This document shows positions 17,101-26,636 of a DNA stretch of 33,957 nt, one piece after another. Where the stretch lies: NCBI RefSeq assembly GCF_019132845.1, contig NZ_JAHSPR010000015.1, positions 1 to 33,957 on the forward strand, written 5' to 3'. Numbering within the stretch: the stretch's first letter is position 1; each line of letters opens with the position of its first letter. Below the pieces are notes generated by a model. That model saw nothing but the letters and a program-made list of their open reading frames with translations, did not search any database and had not been told where the DNA came from. Position numbers and translations under genes: made by a program. Source of the DNA: Advenella alkanexedens (GTDB lineage: Bacteria > Pseudomonadota > Gammaproteobacteria > Burkholderiales > Burkholderiaceae_B).

Positions 17101-18264
17101 ATGGCTCAAAACGATTTTTTATTTACTTCCGAGTCTGTTTCCGAAGGTCACCCCGATAAGGTGGCTGACCAGATTTCCGATGCCATCCTGGATGCCATTC
17201 TTGCCGAAGACCCCACTGCCCGGGTAGCTGCCGAAACCTTGTGCAATACCGGACTGGTCGTCCTGGCCGGAGAAATCACCACAACGGCCAACATTGATTA
17301 TATCCAGGTTGCCCGCGATACCATCAAGCGTATTGGCTATGACAATACCGCTTATGGTATTGACTACAAAGGTTGTGCCGTGCTGGTTGCCTATGACAAG
17401 CAATCGCCCGATATTGCCCAAGGCGTTGATCGCAGTCCCGATGAAATCCTTAATCAGGGTGCCGGTGATCAGGGCCTGATGTTTGGCTACGCCTGCGATG
17501 AAACGCCCGACCTGATGCCTGCTCCCATCTGGTATGCACATCGTCTGGTCCAGCGCCAAAGCGAATTGCGCAAAGATGGCCGCCTGCCATGGTTGCGCCC
17601 TGATGCCAAGTCACAGGTGACGTTCCGCTATGTTGATGGCAAACCGGCAGAGGTGGATACGGTTGTGCTGTCTACCCAGCATTCCCCTGAAATCTCACAA
17701 TCGTCCATCCGCGAAGCGGTTATCGAGGACATTATCAAGCCCAGCTTCCCTGAAGGCCTGATTACACCCAAAACCAAATTTCTGATCAATCCGACCGGTA
17801 TTTTCGTGATTGGTGGTCCACAAGGCGATTGCGGTCTGACCGGACGCAAGATTATTGTGGATACTTACGGTGGTGCCTGCCCGCACGGTGGTGGCGCCTT
17901 CTCGGGTAAAGACCCTTCAAAGGTAGACCGTTCGGCTGCCTATGCCGCCCGTTATGTGGCCAAGAATATTGTGGCTGCAGGCCTGGCACGCCAGTGTCAG
18001 GTGCAGGTCAGTTATGCGATTGGCGTGGCCGAACCCATTAATATCACGGTTTACACTGAAGGCACCGGTGTTATCCCCGATGACGAAATTGCCTTGCTGG
18101 TTCGTGAGCATTTTGATCTGCGTCCACGCGGGATCGTGCAAATGCTCGACCTGTTGCGTCCCATTTACAGCAAAACCGCTGCTTACGGTCATTTTGGACG
18201 TGCCGAACCCGAGTTCAGCTGGGAAGCCACCGATAAGGTCGAGGCATTGAAAAACGCCCGTTAA
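17101..18264 (+). CDS. metK: MetK, S-adenosylmethionine synthetase
   Basis: 387 residues. Conserved motifs: [15 protein letters not shown] at the N-terminus (methionine and ATP binding), [12 protein letters not shown] near the centre, and [19 protein letters not shown] (P-loop-like) in the C-terminal half. It makes SAM from methionine and ATP. It stands upstream of ahcY, with its own terminator between, and metF lies further on, so genes of the methionine/SAM cycle are gathered here under separate RNA-level controls. Confidence 0.98.
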   Translation: MAQNDFLFTSESVSEGHPDKVADQISDAILDAILAEDPTARVAAETLCNTGLVVLAGEITTTANIDYIQVARDTIKRIGYDNTAYGIDYKGCAVLVAYDKQSPDIAQGVDRSPDEILNQGAGDQGLMFGYACDETPDLMPAPIWYAHRLVQRQSELRKDGRLPWLRPDAKSQVTFRYVDGKPAEVDTVVLSTQHSPEISQSSIREAVIEDIIKPSFPEGLITPKTKFLINPTGIFVIGGPQGDCGLTGRKIIVDTYGGACPHGGGAFSGKDPSKVDRSAAYAARYVAKNIVAAGLARQCQVQVSYAIGVAEPINITVYTEGTGVIPDDEIALLVREHFDLRPRGIVQMLDLLRPIYSKTAAYGHFGRAEPEFSWEATDKVEALKNAR

Positions 18265-18280
18265 CGGGTTGATGTAAAGG

Positions 18281-18314
18281 GTGTCTTGTCATCTTTTGTG
18301 GCGAGACACTTTTT
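18281..18314 (+). terminator. Rho-independent terminator of metK
   Basis: GTGTCTTG (18281-18288) pairs with CGAGACAC (18302-18309), 8 bp with one G-U, followed by five T residues (18310-18314). It begins 17 nt after the metK stop and isolates metK from the SAH-riboswitch transcript. Confidence 0.85.
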
Positions 18315-18353
18315 GAACCTTCAAGACCTCGTTTGAGGTAAACTGTTCCGGAC

Positions 18354-18464
18354 ATTTCCGAGGGGCGCTGCGACAGTTTTCCTGTATGGCATGATTGGGT
18401 CATGCCTTAACAGTGAATGCTGCCAGGCTCGGAATACCTCTTTTTTTCATGTAACGGCGCTCAT
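18354..18464 (+). promoter_or_regulatory. SAH riboswitch upstream of ahcY
   Basis: P1 is TTCCGAG (18356-18362) with CTCGGAA (18428-18434). The conserved core GGGGCGCTGC follows the first P1 strand and CCAGG precedes the second. The 3' element AACGGCGCTC (18453-18462) gives the pseudoknot with GGGCGC (one G-U pair). A variable hairpin GGCATGA/TCATGCC (18388-18406) sits in the middle. This matches the SAH riboswitch class known upstream of ahcY in beta- and gammaproteobacteria, which turns expression on when S-adenosylhomocysteine accumulates. Confidence 0.93.
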
Positions 18465-18471
18465 CATTAAC

Positions 18472-18520
18472 CTGCTTTGTAGTTGATGGTGAGACAAGCT
18501 CGCATTCATTACCAAAGCAG
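18472..18520 (+). promoter_or_regulatory. Hairpin in the ahcY leader, probable expression platform
   Basis: CTGCTTTG (18472-18479) pairs perfectly with CAAAGCAG (18513-18520), with an inner GTGAG/CTCGC stem (18489-18503). It lies between the riboswitch and the start codon. Six T residues at 18532-18537 and the weak ribosome binding site GGA (18529-18531) follow, so it could act on termination or on translation. Confidence 0.5.
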
Positions 18521-18540
18521 CATTTATTGGATTTTTTACA

Positions 18541-19938
18541 ATGACTACTGCTGATTATAAAATTGCTGATATTTCCCTGGCCGGCTGGGGACGTCGTGAA
18601 TTAAGCATTGCCGAAACAGAAATGCCCGGCCTGATGGCCACCCGTGAGGAATTTGCCGCCTCACAGCCCCTGAAAGGTGCCCGTATTGCCGGCAGCCTGC
18701 ACATGACCATCCAGACTGGTGTGTTAATTGAAACCCTCGTTGCTTTGGGGGCCGAAGTGCGTTGGGCTTCCTGCAATATTTTCTCTACCCAGGATCATGC
18801 CGCCGCTGCCATTGCCGAGCGCGGTATTCCCGTGTTTGCGGTCAAGGGCGAGTCTCTTGAAGAGTACTGGCAATATACCCATAAAATTTTTGAGTGGCCC
18901 GGTGAACAGGCCAACATGATCCTTGACGACGGTGGTGATGCCACAACGCTGCTGCACCTGGGTGCCAAGGCAGAAAAAGACATTTCCGTGCTGGCTAACC
19001 CAGGCAGTGAAGAAGAGCGTGTGCTGTTTGCCGCCATCAAGGCCAGGCTGGCCACAGACGCAAACTGGTACTCAACCCGCCTGGCGCAAATCAAGGGGGT
19101 GACCGAAGAAACCACTACCGGTGTTCATCGTCTGTACCAGATGGCACAAAAAGGTGAGCTGCAGTTCCCCGCCATTAACGTGAACGACTCGGTAACCAAA
19201 TCCAAATTCGATAACCTGTATGGTTGTCGTGAATCCCTGGTTGACGGTATCAAACGTGCCACCGATGTCATGATCGCCGGCAAGGTAGCCGTAGTGGTGG
19301 GTTTTGGTGATGTGGGTAAAGGTTGTGCACAAGCTTTGCAGGCCTTGCGCGCCCAGGTGTGGGTGTGTGAAATTGATCCGATTTGTGCGTTGCAGGCTTC
19401 TATGGAAGGCTATAAAGTGGTCACCATGGACGAAGCTGCCGACAAGGCTGATATTTTCGTGACCGCTACCGGTAACTACCATGTGATTGACCGCACTCAT
19501 ATGGAAAAAATGAAAGACCAGGCTATTTTGTGCAATATCGGTCACTTCGACAATGAAATTGACGTGGCTTCGGTTGAAGACCTGCAGTGGGAAGAAATCA
19601 AGCCGCAGGTTGATCACATCATTTTCCCCGATGGCAAACGGATCATTCTGCTGGCCAAGGGCCGTCTGGTCAACCTGGGTTGTGCAACCGGCCATCCTTC
19701 TTTTGTGATGTCCGCGTCCTTCACCAACCAGACGATTGCCCAGATCGAATTGTTCACACGTACCGATGCCTATCAAAAAGGCCAGGTTTATGTGTTGCCC
19801 AAACACCTTGACGAAAAAGTGGCCCGACTGCACCTGAAAAAACTGGGTGTGCAGTTAACCAAGCTGTCACAACAGCAGGCTGACTATATCGGGGTTCCCG
19901 TAGAGGGCCCTTTCAAACCCGATCACTATCGCTATTGA
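18541..19938 (+). CDS. ahcY: AhcY, S-adenosylhomocysteine hydrolase
   Basis: 465 residues. Substrate-domain residues include GSLHMTIQT (H54) and [16 protein letters not shown] (catalytic lysine region, K220/K222); the NAD-binding motif is [11 protein letters not shown] (251-261); the C-terminus ends PFKPDHYRY, as is normal. It splits SAH into adenosine and homocysteine, relieving inhibition of methyltransferases. Control by the upstream SAH riboswitch makes its expression respond to its own substrate. A hairpin lies in the 122-nt gap to the next gene. Confidence 0.98.
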   Translation: MTTADYKIADISLAGWGRRELSIAETEMPGLMATREEFAASQPLKGARIAGSLHMTIQTGVLIETLVALGAEVRWASCNIFSTQDHAAAAIAERGIPVFAVKGESLEEYWQYTHKIFEWPGEQANMILDDGGDATTLLHLGAKAEKDISVLANPGSEEERVLFAAIKARLATDANWYSTRLAQIKGVTEETTTGVHRLYQMAQKGELQFPAINVNDSVTKSKFDNLYGCRESLVDGIKRATDVMIAGKVAVVVGFGDVGKGCAQALQALRAQVWVCEIDPICALQASMEGYKVVTMDEAADKADIFVTATGNYHVIDRTHMEKMKDQAILCNIGHFDNEIDVASVEDLQWEEIKPQVDHIIFPDGKRIILLAKGRLVNLGCATGHPSFVMSASFTNQTIAQIELFTRTDAYQKGQVYVLPKHLDEKVARLHLKKLGVQLTKLSQQQADYIGVPVEGPFKPDHYRY

Positions 19939-19950
19939 TCTGTAAAATCC

Positions 19951-19984
19951 TGCAATCCGGCTATCCTGAAATATCCGGATTGCA
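19951..19984 (+). terminator. Hairpin after ahcY (weak or Rho-dependent terminator candidate)
   Basis: A perfect 10-bp inverted repeat TGCAATCCGG / CCGGATTGCA with a 14-nt loop, 13 nt past the ahcY stop. No T-run follows, so intrinsic termination would be poor. It could protect the ahcY mRNA end while allowing read-through to the next genes. Confidence 0.45.
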
Positions 19985-20059
19985 TATACGTTACTATGGA
20001 ATTATTGTATAGGAACTGTCTTTAAGGCAGCTTTCCGATCCCCTTTTCTGGAGCAGCAC

Positions 20060-20395
20060 ATGTCATTAATACTTACCTGGTTGTTGCAGGCGCTGGCACT
20101 GATGGTGGTGGCCTATATCCTGCCTGGTGTTACGGTTGCCAGCTTTGGCGCGGCATTGATTGCGGCAGTTATCCTGGGTCTGATCAATACAATTGTTTAT
20201 CCTGTCCTGGTTTTTCTCACCATTCCCATTACGATTGTCACCCTTGGATTGTTCCTGTTTGTCCTGAATGCTTTGCTGTTCTGGCTGGCGGGTTCCCTGT
20301 TTAACGGGTTCCAGGTAGATGGGTTCTGGTGGGCACTGGCCGGGGCATTAGTCTATAGTATTATTTCAGGGATCCTTTTAAGTCTTTTGAATTAA
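20060..20395 (+). CDS. Small four-helix membrane protein (DUF360/YvlD, 'phage holin family')
   Basis: 111 residues, nearly all hydrophobic, with about four membrane helices (about 3-20, 27-47, 54-76 and 88-110). The GLINTIVYPVLVFLTIPITIVTLGLFLFVLN segment is characteristic of the family often annotated as phage holin family/YvlD. There is no phage context. The metF start follows 1 nt after its stop, so it is translationally tied to metF. In Burkholderiales I recall this gene commonly placed between ahcY and metF. Its function is unknown. Confidence 0.88.
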   Translation: MSLILTWLLQALALMVVAYILPGVTVASFGAALIAAVILGLINTIVYPVLVFLTIPITIVTLGLFLFVLNALLFWLAGSLFNGFQVDGFWWALAGALVYSIISGILLSLLN

Positions 20396-20396
20396 T

Positions 20397-21239
20397 ATGA
20401 GTTCGTTTTCCAAAGAGTCGTTCAGCCTGGAGTTTTTTCCACCGAGAGACCAGGCTGGGCGTGAGCGTCTGGTGAGTACGGCCAAGCAGTTGCAAATCAT
20501 CAATCCGAGTTATGTCAGTGTGACGTTCGGTGCCGGTGGCTCCACCCGTGAAGGGACTGCAGAAACCGTGCGTCTTTTCTCCCGGATGGGTTACGAGGCC
20601 GCACCGCACTTGTCATGCATTGGTGCCGACAGGGATAGCATCTGTCAAATTCTTGATGCCTATCGGGCCGAGGGCGTCAAACGCCTGGTTGCCCTGCGGG
20701 GTGATTTGCCTTCGGGAATGGGTGTGGTTAGCAGCGACTTGCGTCATGCCAGTGACCTGGTGAAACTGGTTCGCGAGCATTCCGGTGACTGGTTCCATAT
20801 TGAAGTGGCCGCTTACCCAGAAATGCACCCGCAGGCACAGGGGTTTGAGCAGGATATTGAGCACTTTGTGCAAAAAGTCAGGGCAGGGGCCGATAGTGCC
20901 ATCACCCAGTATTTTTTCAATCCCGATGCTTATTTCAGTTTTGTGGACAGCGTGCGTGCCAAGGGGGTGGATATTCCCATTGTGCCGGGTATCATGCCGA
21001 TTACCAATCACACGCAGCTGGTTCGTTTTTCACAAATGTGCGGGGCTGAAATCCCGCGCTGGATCCGTCTGCGTCTGGCCGAGTTCGGTGATGACAGGCA
21101 GTCGATCCGCCAATTCGGGACAGAAGTGGTTACCCGGTTGTGCCAGGAGCTTATTGACAATGGTGCGCCAGGTATTCATTTCTATACGCTTAACAATGCG
21201 GAAGCCACGTTATCCATTTGGGAAAACCTGAGCTATTGA
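20397..21239 (+). CDS. metF: MetF, 5,10-methylenetetrahydrofolate reductase
   Basis: 280 residues, a single TIM-barrel as in bacterial MetF. Motifs: SLEFFPPRD near the N-terminus (catalytic Glu12), VSVTFGAGGSTREGT, LRGDLPSG (flavin/folate site), ITQYFFNPDAYFSFVD and VPGIMPITNHTQ. It reduces methylene-THF to methyl-THF, supplying the methyl group for methionine synthesis. It follows the small membrane protein by 1 nt and closes the SAM-cycle block. Confidence 0.97.
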   Translation: MSSFSKESFSLEFFPPRDQAGRERLVSTAKQLQIINPSYVSVTFGAGGSTREGTAETVRLFSRMGYEAAPHLSCIGADRDSICQILDAYRAEGVKRLVALRGDLPSGMGVVSSDLRHASDLVKLVREHSGDWFHIEVAAYPEMHPQAQGFEQDIEHFVQKVRAGADSAITQYFFNPDAYFSFVDSVRAKGVDIPIVPGIMPITNHTQLVRFSQMCGAEIPRWIRLRLAEFGDDRQSIRQFGTEVVTRLCQELIDNGAPGIHFYTLNNAEATLSIWENLSY

Positions 21240-21260
21240 TCCGGGTTGAGCATTGTCTCA

Positions 21261-21288
21261 GTGGTCCCGGCTGAAAGGCCGGTGCCAC
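21261..21288. terminator. Hairpin between convergent metF and 5-FCL genes
   Basis: GTGG-CCGGC pairs with GCCGG-CCAC across a 2x2 internal loop and a 6-nt loop. It lies 22 nt after metF and 39 nt before the end of the opposing gene. No T-run, so it may be a shared end-protecting structure or Rho-dependent site. Confidence 0.4.
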
Positions 21289-21326
21289 CGTCAATCATCA
21301 TCAGCTTTGCCTGCTTGTAAATCCGG

Positions 21327-21941
21327 TTAGTGAGCGGGTACATGCAGGCCTGAGGGCGTCAGGATATAGTCAAGCGGGATATCATGTGGTTCGGGCGTAT
21401 AGGGTATGGTAATTTCCCCTTCATCCCAGGCAACACCCATTTTAATGAAATCATGGCCTTTTTCGTGCAACCCTGCCAGGGTACGGTCATAATAGCCTTT
21501 ACCGTAGCCAATCCGGTGCCCATCACGAGTGAAACCCAGGGTGGGTACCAGTATAATATCGGCAGGCAATGATTTTTCAGTCAATTGCGGTTCGGGTATA
21601 TTGAATTTGCCGGGGTATAAGGGTGTTGTAGCCGTCCAGCGGTAAAACTCCAGGGCGCTGTCCGGTTTTGTGATGCGGGGCAGGCTAAGTTCATGGCCCT
21701 GCCGGTCGAGCTCGGTCAACAGGGGAATCAGGTCGGGTTCTTCTTTGATGGGCCAGAATCCGGCAATCCGGCAAGAAGACTGCGGGTGCTCCCGGGAGAA
21801 CTGCCTGAACCATGTCATGAAATGCCGCCGTATTTGCCCGCTGTATTTTTCACGGATTGATGCTGACAATGCCTGGCGTGAAGTGGTCAGCCATTTGCGT
21901 ATTTCCTGATTGTTCATGGGAGCGGTTCGGGTTATGTTCAT
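21327..21941 (-). CDS. 5-formyltetrahydrofolate cyclo-ligase
   Basis: 204 residues from ATG 21941, or 196 from ATG 21917; neither has a clear ribosome binding site. The conserved ATP/folate motif GYGKGYYDRTL is present, preceded by DIILVPTLGFTRDGHRI, and ...KEEPDLIPLL lies in the N-terminal half. It converts 5-formyl-THF to methenyl-THF with ATP, recycling stored folate, so it fits beside metF. It diverges from slt with an unusually short gap, so each promoter must overlap the other's early coding region or the start is internal. Confidence 0.93.
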   Translation of the reverse strand: MNITRTAPMNNQEIRKWLTTSRQALSASIREKYSGQIRRHFMTWFRQFSREHPQSSCRIAGFWPIKEEPDLIPLLTELDRQGHELSLPRITKPDSALEFYRWTATTPLYPGKFNIPEPQLTEKSLPADIILVPTLGFTRDGHRIGYGKGYYDRTLAGLHEKGHDFIKMGVAWDEGEITIPYTPEPHDIPLDYILTPSGLHVPAH

Positions 21942-21964
21942 AGGTACCGGTTTTGAGGATCAAA

Positions 21965-24022
21965 ATGACAGAAAGTAATCATTCAAAAAAAACAAGAATA
22001 ACATGTTGGGGCATTTTCAAGAAACAGGCCTCCCGTTGGCAGTTGGGCATGATTCCATTCCTGTTATTGTTAACCGCCTGTGCCGAAACGTCCACATCGG
22101 CCGCTGAAAAGAAAATCGAAGGCCAGCTTGCCCCATCGTTGAAATATTATGGCCCGCCAGCCCAAGTGCCTGCCGATGCACGTAATGCTGTCATATCGGC
22201 TTATGCGGCGATGCAGGCCAAAAACTGGGCGCTATTGCCGGCTCTTGCCCAGCAGGCTCGTGCCGATCAGGAACTGGGCGAGTACCCCATGTTCTGGTAT
22301 TTGCGCAACCAAATCAGGAGCCGTTCCGAACCCATTCCTGCCGCTGACATTCTGGCTTTTCTTGAAAAAAGCCAGAACCCTTATTTGCATGAGCGCTTGA
22401 AAGCGGACTGGATACTGGAAGCCGCGCGCACCAGGGATTTTGCCACAGTTCGCAAACTGGGTAATGTGAACCTGGATAATGCACAGGTGGATTGCGCTGT
22501 TTTGCATGCCCGACATATGGGTAATGGGCGCGTCAGTGCCAGTCAGGCCATGGATGCCTTTCGTCCGGGAACCGCCTGCTGGGATATGATGGCGCAACTG
22601 TATGCGTCAAAAGTGCTGCAATGGGATCACATTCAGCCCCTGTTGCGTGATGACATTGAATATGACAATAAGGCAAATGCCCGCCGTTACGCTGCCATGC
22701 TGTTCAGCCCTGCGCAAATGAAGGACTATGATGCGTTCATGGTCAACCCAAAAGCCTGGCTGTCGGGACAAAGCGGCAAGGCACAAAGCCGTGAGCAGGA
22801 AGAATTAAGAACACTGGCGTTCAGCCGCCTGGCCAGACAGGACCGTGAGGACGGTTATGCCTTTTTGCAACGTACCGGCAATACACTGGTGTCAGCTGAA
22901 AACCGGCAATGGATCCTGACTCAGTTTGGCCTGGTTTCCGTCCTGAACCTGGAAGACCGGGCGGATCAATGGTACAGGCAGGCCGGAGAAGGTTTTCGTT
23001 TAAGCGAATACAATCATGCCTGGCGGGTGCGGGCGGCTTTGCGTCAACCCAATATAGACTGGCCATGGGTGGCTAAAGCTATTGGCATGATGCCTCCTGC
23101 ACAACAGCAGGAGCCCGTCTGGATATACTGGAAAGCCAGGGCCTGGCAAGCCATGGGCAATACGTCGGCTGCCCGTAAGGGGTTTGAAACGGTGGCCAAT
23201 GAGGATCATGGTTTCTACGGGCAACTGGCCACTGAAGCCCTGGGGCGCAAAATCATGTTGCCACCCCAGGCACCAGCGAGTACATCCGCCGAACTGGCGC
23301 ATGTCAGGCAGAACCGGGGATTGCAGCGTGCCGTCAGCCTGTTTAATTTAGGCTGGCGCCCCGAAGCGGTTGCCGAATGGAACTTTGCCATCAAGGGACT
23401 GAATGACCGGGAGCTGATCGCGGCTGCCGAGTGGGCGGTGCAGGAAAATATTTATGACCGGGCCATTAATACTTCTTTATTGACGCAGGGCGATATCAAT
23501 TTCAGGCAGCGGTTTCTGGCGCCCTTTGAGGGCAAGGTGGGTCAGCAGGCCCGGAATGTGGGGCTTGACCCTGCCTGGGTTTATGGTCTTATCCGGCAGG
23601 AATCCCGTTTTGTGCCGGTGGCCCGTTCACAGGTGGGTGCAGCTGGCTTGATGCAGGTCATGCCCGGTACGGCAAGAATGGTGGCCAAAAAAATTGGCAT
23701 GTCCGATTTTTCAATGAGCGATGTGAATGAGTTTGATACCAACACACGGTTGGGTACTTCATACCTGAGCATGGTGAAAAGTGATCTTGGCAATTCCGAG
23801 ATCTTGGCCACGGCGGGCTATAATGCCGGTCCGAACCGCTCCAAGCGCTGGCGTAGCAGTTTATCGGGGCCGGTGGAAGGCGCCATTTTTGCCGAAACCA
23901 TTCCCTTTACTGAAACCCGGCTTTACGTCAAGCATGTCATGTCCAATGCCACCTGGTATGCCACCCTGTTTAGCGGGCAGCCGCAATCATTGGTGCAGCG
24001 CCTGGGCACGGTTACACCTTAG
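21965..24022 (+). CDS. slt: Soluble-type lytic murein transglycosylase (Slt70 family), probable lipoprotein
   Basis: 685 residues. ATG 21965 has GAGGAT 4 nt upstream; the TTG at 21953 is less likely. A long basic N-region precedes a hydrophobic core ending in the lipobox LTAC (C39), so the protein may be lipid-anchored, unlike the soluble E. coli Slt70. A long helical superhelix (about 60-530) leads to the catalytic domain: GLIRQESRF with E546 as the acid, GAAGLMQVMPGTA, YNAGPNRSKRWR and ETRLYVKHV. It cleaves glycan strands to 1,6-anhydro-muropeptides. The cca gene follows after 21 nt. Confidence 0.94.
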   Translation: MTESNHSKKTRITCWGIFKKQASRWQLGMIPFLLLLTACAETSTSAAEKKIEGQLAPSLKYYGPPAQVPADARNAVISAYAAMQAKNWALLPALAQQARADQELGEYPMFWYLRNQIRSRSEPIPAADILAFLEKSQNPYLHERLKADWILEAARTRDFATVRKLGNVNLDNAQVDCAVLHARHMGNGRVSASQAMDAFRPGTACWDMMAQLYASKVLQWDHIQPLLRDDIEYDNKANARRYAAMLFSPAQMKDYDAFMVNPKAWLSGQSGKAQSREQEELRTLAFSRLARQDREDGYAFLQRTGNTLVSAENRQWILTQFGLVSVLNLEDRADQWYRQAGEGFRLSEYNHAWRVRAALRQPNIDWPWVAKAIGMMPPAQQQEPVWIYWKARAWQAMGNTSAARKGFETVANEDHGFYGQLATEALGRKIMLPPQAPASTSAELAHVRQNRGLQRAVSLFNLGWRPEAVAEWNFAIKGLNDRELIAAAEWAVQENIYDRAINTSLLTQGDINFRQRFLAPFEGKVGQQARNVGLDPAWVYGLIRQESRFVPVARSQVGAAGLMQVMPGTARMVAKKIGMSDFSMSDVNEFDTNTRLGTSYLSMVKSDLGNSEILATAGYNAGPNRSKRWRSSLSGPVEGAIFAETIPFTETRLYVKHVMSNATWYATLFSGQPQSLVQRLGTVTP

Positions 24023-24043
24023 TCATGACGGGAGCGGGTTCAA

Positions 24044-25222
24044 GTGAGCAGTACAAAAAACAATAGCCTGGAAGGCCTGGAGGTTTATATTGTGGGTGGT
24101 GCGGTACGAGACCGCCTGCTGGGCCTGCCCGAAGGCGACAAGGACTGGGTGGTGGTGGGGGCCGCCCCCGAAGACATGACTGCACGCGGATTCCTGCCTG
24201 TGGGGGGGGATTTTCCGGTATTTTTGCATCCGCAAACCAGGGAAGAATATGCGCTGGCCCGTACCGAAAGAAAATCCGGGCGCGGCTATCAGGGGTTCAC
24301 GTTTTATACCGGCAAGGATGTCAGTCTTGAAGATGACCTGAAACGACGCGACCTGACCATCAATGCCATGGCGCAGGACCGGGAAGGGAATATTATTGAC
24401 CCATTGAACGGGCAGGCGGATTTGCAGGCATGTGTATTCCGCCATGTGGGGGATGCCTTTATTGAAGATCCCGTCAGGATTTTACGGGTGGCCCGTTTTG
24501 CGGCACGGTTTACCCATTTCAGCCTGGCGGACGAGACGCGCCAGTTGTGTCGCCAGATGGTTGACAATGGCGAAGTGGATGCTCTGGTGCCGGAACGGGT
24601 CTGGAAAGAAATTTCCCGGGGCATGCTGTATGAAAAGCCGTCGAAAATGTTCAATATGCTGGCTGACGTGAGTGCCCTGCCCAGGGTGATGCCGCAGCTG
24701 GTATGGAACGGGCGGGTGGCGGGTTTGCTGGATGCCGCGCATGGCTGCGGCTTGCCCTTGCCGTCGCGTTATGCCATTTTGTGCCTGGATACGCCAGATA
24801 TTGAAGCCTTGTCCCGGCACTTGCGGGTGCCTAATGATTGCCTTGATTATGCCCGATTGTTGCCACTGGTTTTGCTGGGGCTGCAAGCATGGCAGGCGCA
24901 GGAAAATGAACATGATCTGCAAAAGGCGGATGATATCGTTGCGCTCATTGAGCGTTGCGATGGCCTGCGTAAACCAGAACGTTTTATGGATTTGATACAG
25001 GCCGCGGCATGTGCCGGAAAAACCGGTTTCCCCTTGCCGGATACGGCAGCCATACAGCATGTTGACGTTCCCGTTGCTTTCTGGCGTATTTGCCTGGAGC
25101 GGGCAAAAGATATTGATGCCGGTGCCATTGCGCGGGAATACGCAGGGCAAGCGGCTCAAATAAAAGAGGCTGTCAGAAAGGTCCGTGTTGAATCGGTTTA
25201 TGAGTATTTAATTCAATCTTAA
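24044..25222 (+). CDS. cca: CCA-adding tRNA nucleotidyltransferase (class II)
   Basis: 392 residues from GTG 24044, which has GGAGCGG about 7 nt upstream. The nucleotidyltransferase core shows GGAVRD (18-23), the metal-binding GDKDW (D32, D34), [14 protein letters not shown] and [10 protein letters not shown] (about 99-108). It builds or repairs the 3' CCA of tRNAs. I see no clear HD phosphohydrolase motif in the C-terminal third, unlike the longer E. coli enzyme. Its stop overlaps the opposing methyltransferase stop by 4 nt. Confidence 0.96.
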   Translation: MSSTKNNSLEGLEVYIVGGAVRDRLLGLPEGDKDWVVVGAAPEDMTARGFLPVGGDFPVFLHPQTREEYALARTERKSGRGYQGFTFYTGKDVSLEDDLKRRDLTINAMAQDREGNIIDPLNGQADLQACVFRHVGDAFIEDPVRILRVARFAARFTHFSLADETRQLCRQMVDNGEVDALVPERVWKEISRGMLYEKPSKMFNMLADVSALPRVMPQLVWNGRVAGLLDAAHGCGLPLPSRYAILCLDTPDIEALSRHLRVPNDCLDYARLLPLVLLGLQAWQAQENEHDLQKADDIVALIERCDGLRKPERFMDLIQAAACAGKTGFPLPDTAAIQHVDVPVAFWRICLERAKDIDAGAIAREYAGQAAQIKEAVRKVRVESVYEYLIQS

Positions 25223-26403
25223 AGCGTATGACGACGGTCGGCTCGTGTGAAACCAAGCAAATCTTCGCCAATATCAAAGCCAATCGCCAATACCTTGAAC
25301 AGTTCCCCCATTTCCGCTTCGGAAACCAGTTTTTGTACCGGGGAAATTTCTTTGGCATAGCGTGCCACGTCTTGCGGGTCCAGTGCTGCCAGCAGGTCCA
25401 TTAAACCGCAATTAAGCAGGAAATTGGCCTGGGACGTATAGCCCAGTACTTCAAGGCCGCTATCCAGGGCGGCATCGGCCATGGCCGTAAAATCAACGTG
25501 GGCAGTAATATCCTGAATACCGGGGTAAATTAAGGGGTTGTCGTGGGTATGATGGCGCAAGTGGCACATCAAAGTGCCCTGGCTGCGTTGTGGGTGATAA
25601 TATTCCTTTTGCGGAAAGCCGTAATCAATCAGAATGGCCACACCTTTCTTTAGCCAGTTCCCCATCTCATGAATCCAGGCCTCTGCCTGCAGGTTTACTT
25701 CAGAAGCATAAGCTGGAAAAACCGGCATGCGGGTAGTGATTTTTTCCACCATTGCCGCGTTCGCAGGCTGTTTAAGCCAGGTAAATTCCCCTGCCTCGTT
25801 CAGGGAGACATGTTTTTCCGCCAGGGAGCCTTCTTCCTGCCATTCAAACAGATTGACGGGCATGGCATCCAGTACTTCATTGGCAATCACACAGCCTTCA
25901 AAATGTTTGGGCAGGGCATCAAGCCATTGCACCTGACCGTTAAAACCAGCCAGTTTTTCCTGTTGCCGGCTTTTCAAATCGGCAGATAATTCAAGTATGA
26001 AATATTTGACATCAGAGTTATTGAGCGTGGATAAAATATCATAAGCCAGCTTGCCTGTGCCTGCGCCAAATTCAAGAATGGCGGTGGTGCCGCTTGCCTG
26101 CAGCACTTGCTTTATTTGCCTGCTTAACGTACGGGCAAACCAGGGGCTTAATTCGGGGGCGGTTGTGAAATCACCTGGTAGTCCTTGTGTTATGGCCTGA
26201 TTCTGGTAATTGCCCAGCTTGGTATTGCCACTGGCGTAATAACCCAGGCCCGGTGCATACAGGGCTTCATGCATCCACACCTGGAACGGAATGCTGCCCT
26301 GTTGGCCAATCAGCTGTTTTAAATGGGTAGCCGTATGGGTGCTGTGCTCAAGGGAGACGGGGTCAATGTCAGGAAAATGGTTCTTGCGTGGGATATGGGA
26401 CAT
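25219..26403 (-). CDS. MidA/NDUFAF7-family SAM-dependent methyltransferase (DUF185)
   Basis: 394 residues from ATG 26403, where family similarity begins; the frame is open upstream to 26529 but that part looks non-coding. Motifs: [11 protein letters not shown] (77-87), the SAM-binding [10 protein letters not shown] (111-120), [15 protein letters not shown] and [24 protein letters not shown]. The mitochondrial homologue NDUFAF7 methylates an arginine of complex I subunit NDUFS2; bacterial targets are not established. It converges with cca, with a 4-nt overlap of stops. Confidence 0.9.
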   Translation of the reverse strand: MSHIPRKNHFPDIDPVSLEHSTHTATHLKQLIGQQGSIPFQVWMHEALYAPGLGYYASGNTKLGNYQNQAITQGLPGDFTTAPELSPWFARTLSRQIKQVLQASGTTAILEFGAGTGKLAYDILSTLNNSDVKYFILELSADLKSRQQEKLAGFNGQVQWLDALPKHFEGCVIANEVLDAMPVNLFEWQEEGSLAEKHVSLNEAGEFTWLKQPANAAMVEKITTRMPVFPAYASEVNLQAEAWIHEMGNWLKKGVAILIDYGFPQKEYYHPQRSQGTLMCHLRHHTHDNPLIYPGIQDITAHVDFTAMADAALDSGLEVLGYTSQANFLLNCGLMDLLAALDPQDVARYAKEISPVQKLVSEAEMGELFKVLAIGFDIGEDLLGFTRADRRHTL

Positions 26404-26570
26404 GATGGTGGAATCAATAAAATAAGCTGACACTATTGTATATAAAACATGATGCAACAAAGCGCATTCCATGGCAGCGTTGTAATTGCGTGTTTGAAGG
26501 GCGATATTGTATTTTTTGATTTTTCGCAAAGCTGCTTATGTCGATAAGATTTATATTCCCAATTAAAACC

Positions 26571-26589
26571 TATAATAATAATCATTATC
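26571..26589. promoter_or_regulatory. Fur box overlapping the promoter of the imelysin operon
   Basis: TATAATAATAATCATTATC matches 17 of 19 positions of the classic Fur consensus (GATAATGATAATCATTATC). Its first six bases are a perfect -10 hexamer TATAAT, so iron-loaded Fur would block the promoter directly. A partial further repeat (ATCATTTACGATAATTAATC) continues downstream. The start codon of the imelysin gene is 47 nt beyond. The -35 region is poor. Confidence 0.9.
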
Positions 26590-26636
26590 ATTTACGATAA
26601 TTAATCAACGGTGTTATTTTAATAGAGATTTTCTAC

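Noticed and set aside
19072-19833. A 253-codon minus-strand frame inside ahcY
   Set aside because: Shadow of the highly conserved ahcY, with no promoter, binding site or domain of its own.
20060-20395. Prophage holin, suggesting a prophage
   Set aside because: The family name is historical; neighbours are ahcY and metF and no phage gene is present.
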